From positions 1-64,000 of the forward strand of contig JANMMZ010000083.1 in the NCBI GenBank assembly GCA_031373665.1: 64,000 bases of DNA, given 5' to 3'. Positions 57,814 to 64,000 of the stretch are shown here, one piece after another. Position 1 is the first letter of the stretch; the number at the start of each line of letters is the position of its first letter. The translations under genes were made by a program, and so were the position numbers. The notes under the pieces were generated by a model. It made no database searches. It had not been told where the DNA came from and saw only the letters and a program-made list of their open reading frames with translations. This DNA comes from M3007 sp031373665. GTDB lineage: Bacteria; Bacteroidota; Bacteroidia; Chitinophagales; Saprospiraceae.

Positions 57814-59922
57814 CTATTCAAAAGTGATTTCACTTGCTTTTGCCATCGCAGATTCCGCACCTGAATCATACACAACCTTTGCTGCATAATAATACTTACG
57901 GCCTGCCTGTACGCTGCTATCATAGAATGCTGTTTCAGAAGAAGCCAGTTTGGCAAAAAACTGTAAATAACCATCATTATATGCTCGATACAAATAAATT
58001 TGGGCATCTTTTTGTGCTTTGTACTGCCAACTCAACTTAGCCAGCACTTTATCTTTATCCTTTTCAACGACAAAGCGTTGGAGTCCATTTCCAGTAGAAG
58101 AGGGATAAGACCGCCCTTGATGGGCGGTGCAATAGGGTGATTTTAAACCATCATCGTCTATAGCACGTAAGCAGTATTCATAGATCTGGCCATTAATGAT
58201 GGCTGTATCCACATAGGTGTTCACTTCTTGTTTGAAGGTTCCTAGCAATTTCCAATCTGTTTCGTTCTTCATTCTGCGGAACAATTCGGATTGAAAAGCA
58301 TCATGGCTCGGGCTAGAAACCCAGTTGATCTGAATGCGCTTATCGGTGACGGCTATGTCTTCAATCAAAGGTGCAGCAGGCGGCAAAATATCCGGTTTTT
58401 TAACCGTGAACATCTCAGAAAAATCACTTGTATTAAAAGCCTCGTCCATCGCAACGACCTTATAATAAATATGTTCGCTCAAGGTGTGCAGGTTCAGGTC
58501 GTGGATGAAGGTATCTTTGGTCAAGGGCTTGCCGTTGAGTTGAATAAACTCATGGTCGGCCGAATTGGCAAAAAACACATTGTAGCCCATGAAATCTTTC
58601 TCCGTATTAGGTTTCCAACTCAGTATTAGGTATCCCGTCGAATCAATCGTGGCCTTCAGCCCGGTAGGCGTGGCAGGCGGGGTAACATCGTCCACATAAT
58701 AATGCCTTGGAAGAGAGGTAACCGCGTTGCCTGCTGTATCTATGACGGTGACTATATAGTAATTCACGCCGCCACGTGCTTGCGCTACTGGATCGGTAAA
58801 ACTACGCGTCTTGGGATCTAGCATGTCTTTGTGCAAGGGCGTAAATTGCGCATCTGCATGGTTGCTATGCCCTACAAAAAAACCTTTGAAAGCATCGCCT
58901 TCTTGCGGCATTTTCCAATCAATTTTCAATCCAATGCCTTGTACATAAACAAATTCTTGTATTTCGGGAAGGGCTGGCGGTGTTCGGTCACGCCCCATTG
59001 CCGTAATCATTTTCACGACTGGGTCTGTCTCGCCAAAAGTATTGAAAGGTAGTATTCTATAAACGAATGGTTTGTAATTGACTCCGATACTATCCAGAAA
59101 AACAATGCGATCATCTTCAAGTTTTTCGCTTTCTTTTGTCTTTATTTTGATAAACGGTTGGCTGTTTAGGCGACTGAACGTCTTACCGCCATCAGCAGAA
59201 CGTTCAATAAAATAACCTGAACTAGGATATAGATTTCCGTCATCTGTCCAACTAAGTTGAATTTTTTTCTCCATTTCCAATGCTTTAAGATCTGTTACAA
59301 CTGGTGCACGCCACTTTTCGCTAGGTCTGATGACACAAAATGCCGTGTCAGGGCCAGCCTCTAAAGGCTGGGCAGTGAATAGGCGATACAGGTAAGAAGC
59401 ATCTTTTTCTATGGCTTTGTCTTCCAGGCCTAATGCCATCACTTTCGCTAGGTCGGGTCGCCAGTCAGCCATCAGCATCCCAATGCCATAGAGCATTCCT
59501 TGCTGCATTTCAAGCGCGACAATGGTCTCAAATCCACCTTCGCCTGGGATCGGCATGGCTTGCCCGAATAGGGCTTGTGCTGCGGCTCCTGCGGCGGTGT
59601 CTTGGGCTGTAAATTGTGTTTTCCACTGATCCAGTGTTTGTGGTTTGAGCGGAATGGGCGTGAGCAGTTTGCGGGATTTGAGGTCGGCCACGCCTTTTGT
59701 CAAAGTGAAACGCTCTATCCACACGCCATTTGTCGCCATTTGCTGCCACGTAACATAATCGGTGCCTCCCCAACGCAGGAGATTGGCTTGGCCTTGTCGT
59801 TTTCCGAGCATGACCATTTTTTTAGGATTGGGGGCTGTCTGATTTTGATCTTGTTTCTGTGCATACATAGTCATGACAGAAAAGGTCAAAAACAGAACCA
59901 GCATGAAATTTTTCATATTCAC
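57814..59922 (-). CDS. Exported protein with five fibronectin type III-like domains
   Basis: 702 residues with a signal peptide (MKNFMLVLFLTFSVMTMYAQ from the second Met). An N-terminal segment of about 200 residues contains RQGQANLLRWGGTDYVTW. Five FN3-like beta-sandwiches follow (about 205-310, 315-405, 410-505, 510-600 and 615-702), each with a W near strand B and an aromatic-x-aromatic strand F (YYIVTVIDTAGN, YYKVVAMDEAFN, YEYCLRAIDDDG). There is no T9SS domain. It may sit in the periplasm or be surface-tethered by its partners. The gene lies 52 bp ahead of the barrel gene. Confidence 0.8.
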   Translation of the reverse strand: MNMKNFMLVLFLTFSVMTMYAQKQDQNQTAPNPKKMVMLGKRQGQANLLRWGGTDYVTWQQMATNGVWIERFTLTKGVADLKSRKLLTPIPLKPQTLDQWKTQFTAQDTAAGAAAQALFGQAMPIPGEGGFETIVALEMQQGMLYGIGMLMADWRPDLAKVMALGLEDKAIEKDASYLYRLFTAQPLEAGPDTAFCVIRPSEKWRAPVVTDLKALEMEKKIQLSWTDDGNLYPSSGYFIERSADGGKTFSRLNSQPFIKIKTKESEKLEDDRIVFLDSIGVNYKPFVYRILPFNTFGETDPVVKMITAMGRDRTPPALPEIQEFVYVQGIGLKIDWKMPQEGDAFKGFFVGHSNHADAQFTPLHKDMLDPKTRSFTDPVAQARGGVNYYIVTVIDTAGNAVTSLPRHYYVDDVTPPATPTGLKATIDSTGYLILSWKPNTEKDFMGYNVFFANSADHEFIQLNGKPLTKDTFIHDLNLHTLSEHIYYKVVAMDEAFNTSDFSEMFTVKKPDILPPAAPLIEDIAVTDKRIQINWVSSPSHDAFQSELFRRMKNETDWKLLGTFKQEVNTYVDTAIINGQIYEYCLRAIDDDGLKSPYCTAHQGRSYPSSTGNGLQRFVVEKDKDKVLAKLSWQYKAQKDAQIYLYRAYNDGYLQFFAKLASSETAFYDSSVQAGRKYYYAAKVVYDSGAESAMAKASEITFE

Positions 59923-60037
59923 AATATTTAGATAATATTAAATTTGTTGACTTATTTTTTTGATGACACAAAGGTCGGGGGGATAAAGGAGGGAAGAGAT
60001 AAAGCACTTTTTAAAAAGGATAAAAAAGTGTAAAAAG

Positions 60038-60071
60038 AAAGCCGCTCCAGAAAATTCTCCGAAGCGGCTTT
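60038..60071. terminator. Terminator after the large edge gene
   Basis: AAAGCCGCT and AGCGGCTTT pair over 9 bases. Reading left, TTTCTTTTTAC follows the stem. It lies 8 bases past the 60079 stop, so some transcript of the large gene ends before the FN3 gene. Confidence 0.8.
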
Positions 60072-60078
60072 GCTATAT

Positions 60079-63000
60079 TTAGTAAGGGATCAACGCGCTA
60101 TTTAAAATGATACTGTTTCCGGTTGTTCCTGGAACTTTTTGGTACTTAGCAAAGTACGGGTAGGATTTATTCTTTTTCACTTTAAAGATTAGATTATCCG
60201 GATCATCATATTGAAAGAATTTGCCTCTAATCTCCTCTCCGCATACCCCCATATTACCATGACTTGCAAGGTAGTCTGCAAAATCTTCCCGCGCATAATG
60301 GCTCATGTGTATGTAATCCCACATGATGGTCATGGCGTTGTCTGCACTCGGAGCCGGTGGATTAATGGGCATGTTTCCGCCCCCGCCTTGAATCGAAAAA
60401 TTGGCGATGTTATTGTTCCCTCCATTTCCGTATGCCTGCGTAACTTCCGCCATGGTGAGTGATGTGGCACCATTTCCGATGTAACTAAAGCCCACGGCAT
60501 TTTCGACCCCTTTCAAATCACTGAAAGATTTTTCGCTTAATGCAACGCTATTGCCCGGATAATCTTTGGCCTGTGGTTGATTCCTTGGACCACATCCGGC
60601 CATTTGACCTGCAAAGTCATAGCCCCAGCCAGGTTCGCCCGGAATACAGTTGCCAAATCCATTCTGGAGTTTCCGCACATAGGAATAAAAAGATGCATTG
60701 ACCACGTCATAAGGGTCATCATTGGTAGCAATTCCAGCCTCCAAATTCAAGTTTATCAAAGGTGGAATAAATGCTTCTTTTGAACCTACCATGTACTTAT
60801 AAGGTCGAAGATCGTATTTGCCCCAAGGCTCATCTCCTTTATATCCAGCAATCAACCTGCGCGAATAGTCGTTGTCTCCCACTGCTACACTCGTTTTATT
60901 GTACAGATTCCATTTTTGTCGAATACTAGAGTGTTTACTGGTGCGGAAAAACAATCGGTACAATTCGTGCTCCATATTGCCGACCAAAACAGTCGTTCCT
61001 TCAATCTTGCTCGATTGCTTCGAGGTGTTCAAGTATGAAGAACCCTCCTTATAACTGGAATTAGAAGTCGTCGTCACAATCTTGCTGCCACTGGCTGTAT
61101 TTGCCAGCCATTGACTCGGGTTTTTCACGAGTTTTGCCAAAAACTGCAACATATAAATTTTTTGATTCATCAATGCTGGGATGGTAAAATTTACGCGTTT
61201 TTCTGACGCATTGTATTGCAAAGGCGTTTCTGCTACCACATGAAGCCCATTTTCAATACGGGTAAATTTTGCAACGAACTGATAGACATAGGCATTGTTG
61301 TCTGGTTTTTGATCAAACAAGTCTATTTGCTTTTCCAGTTGAACCACCCCTGTTGTTACATCATCTCTATAGAAAAAACGCTGGTTTCGATGTGGATAGG
61401 TGAAGGCTATGTTTTCATCCACAAATTTGTCTGGTTTGTTGCCCGTTTGAAATTTTCGAGTCATTACCTCCAAATATTTATCCTTCCCGTTTTTATCAGT
61501 GATGACGATCCATTTGCCACCCTCTAAACGTTCACCGGATACGCGTGCTGTCACGGTGTATTCGCTGCGCGGCTCAAAGGCATCATCTGAAGTGTATTGC
61601 GCCAGACGGGGTTTCACCAATTCAGGCGTGCCTGCGAAATTAGTTGGATTGGGCAAAGCCGATACTTTCCCACTTTTAACGGTTCCGGTGCGTGTTACTT
61701 TTACATCGTGCAGATTGAAACGATAGTAATAGATTTTTTCGCCGTCTTCACTGTATGTTTTTACGCTTACAGTTTTACCCATATCGGCATTAAATGCGAT
61801 CTCTGGCACACTGAAAATACTGGCTTTGTTTTCTTTGGGCGCAATGTCTGCTATGATGGTCAATCCACCGAAAGGATTGCTCGAACTTTGGTCGCAAATT
61901 TCTCCTACTTTGAAATGGATATGAAAATCTCCTTTGGCTAGGCCATTGAAAATTTCAAAACCGCCCGCCACTTCTCCGATTACCCAAGTCGGATTGGGCA
62001 AACCTGCAGCCAGTCCAGCATAGAGGTACGCAGAGAAAATTTCAAATCTTGCTTTTAAAAACCATACATTTATGTCTATGCCGACAGCCGCATCAAAACC
62101 GGCGTACATTTGGCCTGTTGCATAAAAACCATTGATGCCCGGATTGGGATTGTCGGCACAAGTGAGGGATTTTGCATCCATTACAAACACGTCAAAACCT
62201 ACCTGCAATTTCAAATCCGCATAGAAAATAAGAAACTTAAAATTTCGATCAAATTTAAAGTCCAATCCAAACCCAAACCCGGAGACATCGCCATCTGATA
62301 CCCGCGTATGCTTGAAATAAGGCAAATGAGCCAAAAATTCATCAGGCAGTTGCGGCGGCCCAGGAATTTGATTCCCAATCATCAAATATCCACCAAACTC
62401 AATTGCACTCAGGATTGCGATATTAACCCGATGATCCGGTTCACCAAGTAGCACCCACCATTTGCCGCCTTCGCCTTCCATGCCCGCACTTTCGACGTGG
62501 ATGCTGAGCGATCCGCCGCCCGATAGCACTGGTTTCATGTTGATATCTAACTGAAAAGTAGCATCAAAATAACGCTGACCGCCGTCTTGTTTATATTCTA
62601 TGGTGCCTTTACCATGTACTTTGGGGTTCTTCCGATCCACTACATCGCACATGAAATAAGCATCTACCCCCAATTTAATCATCTGGAGGCTGCCATTTCC
62701 GCCAATTTTGGCTTCTAAAAAAATGTCTCCGTTGAAAGGCCGTGCAGATGGGAATGTCCCGATCACGACGGATGCCTTGAAACCAAAAGCAGTGCCCGAA
62801 TCAGGATTATACTTGGTGCCAGAATAGGTTGTGCCCACAGCCCCGACCGTAAAGGGTTTGTTGACGATTGCACCTTCTTTTTTGAACGACTCCACGCTGG
62901 GCAGGGTCTCTTTAACTGGCGACATGTGATAATAAGCACCGCCTCCAAATCCATACAAAGCGAAGGCGGGGCCGACTGCGATGCCTGGCGTGAACTTCAC

Positions 63001-64000
63001 ATTGGCATCCACATACCAATATTTGTACCCATCTACCCTGCCAAACTGTACCGTCGCATCGGCAGAAAAGGTAGGCTTGAAGGTGACGGCAAAATGCCCC
63101 CGGAAGCCTTTTCCATAGACCGGATCTGAACCATCGTAAAAATCAACCTTGCCATTGATGGTTACAACGGACATAGTGGCCTGTACGGCGATACTGTTCA
63201 ACCGAGTTTTTTCATATCTCCATTGAAGCCCATTGTCTTGTTTTAATTTGGAATGGATGGTCAGGTTAGAAAACCCTGATATGCCGTTTCCACCTTCGTG
63301 GAGGGTAATCATAAACCCAAAACTCAGGTTGCACGTGTCGTTTTTTGAAAGAAGTTTCACGCCCACCAAATCCTTGAATTCGGGTGGTGCTTTATCGGGG
63401 TTGAAAGAAATATTAAATCCATTCAACTTTTTTTGAGGGCTTTCCAAGGAAAATTCCTCGCAGGCCAGAAAAGGGCCGACATTGGAAATTTTTAAGTGAG
63501 AAAACTTCATATCGGGTATTTGCAAATTAACACTGGCCAAATCCTTAAACTCGCCATCTATGGTAATTTTGCCCGTAAAGTCTGTTTGGCAGATCACTTC
63601 TTGTCCTTGAGCGGTGATGGAAATGGACGACCCAGCCTCAAGGTGCATTTGTGCAATCCACATTTTTACATCCAAATCATCCACGATGGTGATACCGAAC
63701 TCGGTTTTTAGTTCATCTCCAATGCTACTAAGCGCACAGTGATACCCAACCCCGGTCTCACTTATGGGGGTTCTGATCACGCCATCAAAACTGCTGCCTG
63801 TCAAGGAGTTATTGACAAAAGCAAGCGCCAACTTGTCAATAGAGAACACCCAGCCCCCCACGTTGCCGTCCTTGATGCCAAACAATGGTGCTACCGACAC
63901 TTTTCCCGTAAATCCCTGCTTGTTGATGATGCAATCTTTCATCGCAACTTCCACTGATTTGTTGGCGCGTTTGAGGTAGCCGGGAAGCGTGGCATTGATT
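60079..64000 (-). CDS. Very large envelope protein, partial (N-terminus beyond window)
   Basis: The frame continues to the right window edge with no stop (encoding INATLPGYLKRANKSVE before a possible internal GTG at 63954), so the true start lies outside. At least 1307 residues are present. The protein is largely beta-rich with glycine-aromatic strands such as AFALYGFGGGAYYHMSP and LYAGLAAGLPNPTWVIGEV, and weak repeats in the first half that resemble barrel or beta-helix strands. The end has SYPYFAKYQKVPG. I cannot assign a family. It is the first in-window gene of a leftward set with FN3, barrel and SprB-like proteins, suggesting a joint outer-membrane role. Confidence 0.8.
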   Translation of the reverse strand, partial: INATLPGYLKRANKSVEVAMKDCIINKQGFTGKVSVAPLFGIKDGNVGGWVFSIDKLALAFVNNSLTGSSFDGVIRTPISETGVGYHCALSSIGDELKTEFGITIVDDLDVKMWIAQMHLEAGSSISITAQGQEVICQTDFTGKITIDGEFKDLASVNLQIPDMKFSHLKISNVGPFLACEEFSLESPQKKLNGFNISFNPDKAPPEFKDLVGVKLLSKNDTCNLSFGFMITLHEGGNGISGFSNLTIHSKLKQDNGLQWRYEKTRLNSIAVQATMSVVTINGKVDFYDGSDPVYGKGFRGHFAVTFKPTFSADATVQFGRVDGYKYWYVDANVKFTPGIAVGPAFALYGFGGGAYYHMSPVKETLPSVESFKKEGAIVNKPFTVGAVGTTYSGTKYNPDSGTAFGFKASVVIGTFPSARPFNGDIFLEAKIGGNGSLQMIKLGVDAYFMCDVVDRKNPKVHGKGTIEYKQDGGQRYFDATFQLDINMKPVLSGGGSLSIHVESAGMEGEGGKWWVLLGEPDHRVNIAILSAIEFGGYLMIGNQIPGPPQLPDEFLAHLPYFKHTRVSDGDVSGFGFGLDFKFDRNFKFLIFYADLKLQVGFDVFVMDAKSLTCADNPNPGINGFYATGQMYAGFDAAVGIDINVWFLKARFEIFSAYLYAGLAAGLPNPTWVIGEVAGGFEIFNGLAKGDFHIHFKVGEICDQSSSNPFGGLTIIADIAPKENKASIFSVPEIAFNADMGKTVSVKTYSEDGEKIYYYRFNLHDVKVTRTGTVKSGKVSALPNPTNFAGTPELVKPRLAQYTSDDAFEPRSEYTVTARVSGERLEGGKWIVITDKNGKDKYLEVMTRKFQTGNKPDKFVDENIAFTYPHRNQRFFYRDDVTTGVVQLEKQIDLFDQKPDNNAYVYQFVAKFTRIENGLHVVAETPLQYNASEKRVNFTIPALMNQKIYMLQFLAKLVKNPSQWLANTASGSKIVTTTSNSSYKEGSSYLNTSKQSSKIEGTTVLVGNMEHELYRLFFRTSKHSSIRQKWNLYNKTSVAVGDNDYSRRLIAGYKGDEPWGKYDLRPYKYMVGSKEAFIPPLINLNLEAGIATNDDPYDVVNASFYSYVRKLQNGFGNCIPGEPGWGYDFAGQMAGCGPRNQPQAKDYPGNSVALSEKSFSDLKGVENAVGFSYIGNGATSLTMAEVTQAYGNGGNNNIANFSIQGGGGNMPINPPAPSADNAMTIMWDYIHMSHYAREDFADYLASHGNMGVCGEEIRGKFFQYDDPDNLIFKVKKNKSYPYFAKYQKVPGTTGNSIILNSALIPY

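Overview
The window reads as a chromosomal segment of a Bacteroidota bacterium, most likely from the Saprospiraceae/Chitinophagia side of the phylum. Direct support: SusC/SusD-type outer-membrane genes, TonB receptors with carboxypeptidase-like N-domains, three proteins ending in type IX secretion (T9SS) sorting domains, a GldN-like protein, the futalosine enzyme MqnD, and recurrent TAnnTTTG (-7) promoter elements with no obvious Shine-Dalgarno sequences. The family-level placement is inference. No rRNA, tRNA, CRISPR array or intact transposon was seen.

Layout. 1-10.7 kb: an edge-truncated polytopic membrane protein, a HAD phosphatase, a CotH/lamin-tail T9SS protein, a CorC/HlyC-like protein, a tandem-duplicated GldN-like protein, a small AT-rich insert (membrane protein plus an internally deleted Asp/Glu racemase), a GT-C-like membrane protein, a conserved small protein and a MOSC protein. 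10.8-14.9 kb: homodimeric pyruvate dehydrogenase E1 (AceE) and an agmatine deiminase-family protein, separated by a terminator and a cluster of four short palindromic repeats. 15.2-24.1 kb: SusC/SusD pair, a lipoprotein and a large FG-GAP/UnbV lipoprotein, an outer-membrane nutrient-uptake locus. 24.2-28.3 kb: MutS, a small secreted protein, HemF. 28.4-32.4 kb: an IS30-like remnant followed by a four-gene surface-glycan operon (glycosyltransferase, FemAB/GNAT-like protein, formyltransferase, WecE-type aminotransferase) that could make an N-formylated or otherwise N-acylated 4-amino-4,6-dideoxy sugar. 32.7-39.1 kb: a small barrel, a TonB receptor and a secreted protein of eight 99-residue repeats. 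39.4-46.8 kb: a thioredoxin-MsrA-like fusion, MqnD, TrpS, a secreted Trp-rich repeat protein, a PIG-L deacetylase, a nucleoside hydrolase.

46.8-48.8 kb is the least explained part. It holds 1.1 kb without a convincing protein gene: two near-identical 82-84-bp repeats each carrying a complete promoter (TTTG-N21-TACCTTTG), a six-copy 49-bp tandem array, and two foldable elements with conserved ends and divergent interiors. An orphan gene follows, then several hairpins with no gene attached. The simplest reading is a long repeat-containing non-coding RNA locus and/or a cassette-like mobile region.

48.8-54.7 kb: a membrane-anchored rhodanese, PaaZ-type fusion enzyme, an outer-membrane barrel, ProC, a small membrane protein and an orphan response regulator. 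54.7-64 kb: a leftward operon of four envelope proteins (a >1300-residue protein truncated by the window edge, a five-FN3 protein, a predicted 574-residue beta-barrel, and a SprB-repeat T9SS protein), which looks like one outer-membrane assembly of unknown function. Several starts were moved from the longest possible ORF, using signal peptides, family start positions and promoter position (for example trpS at a GTG and the glycosyltransferase at a TTG).
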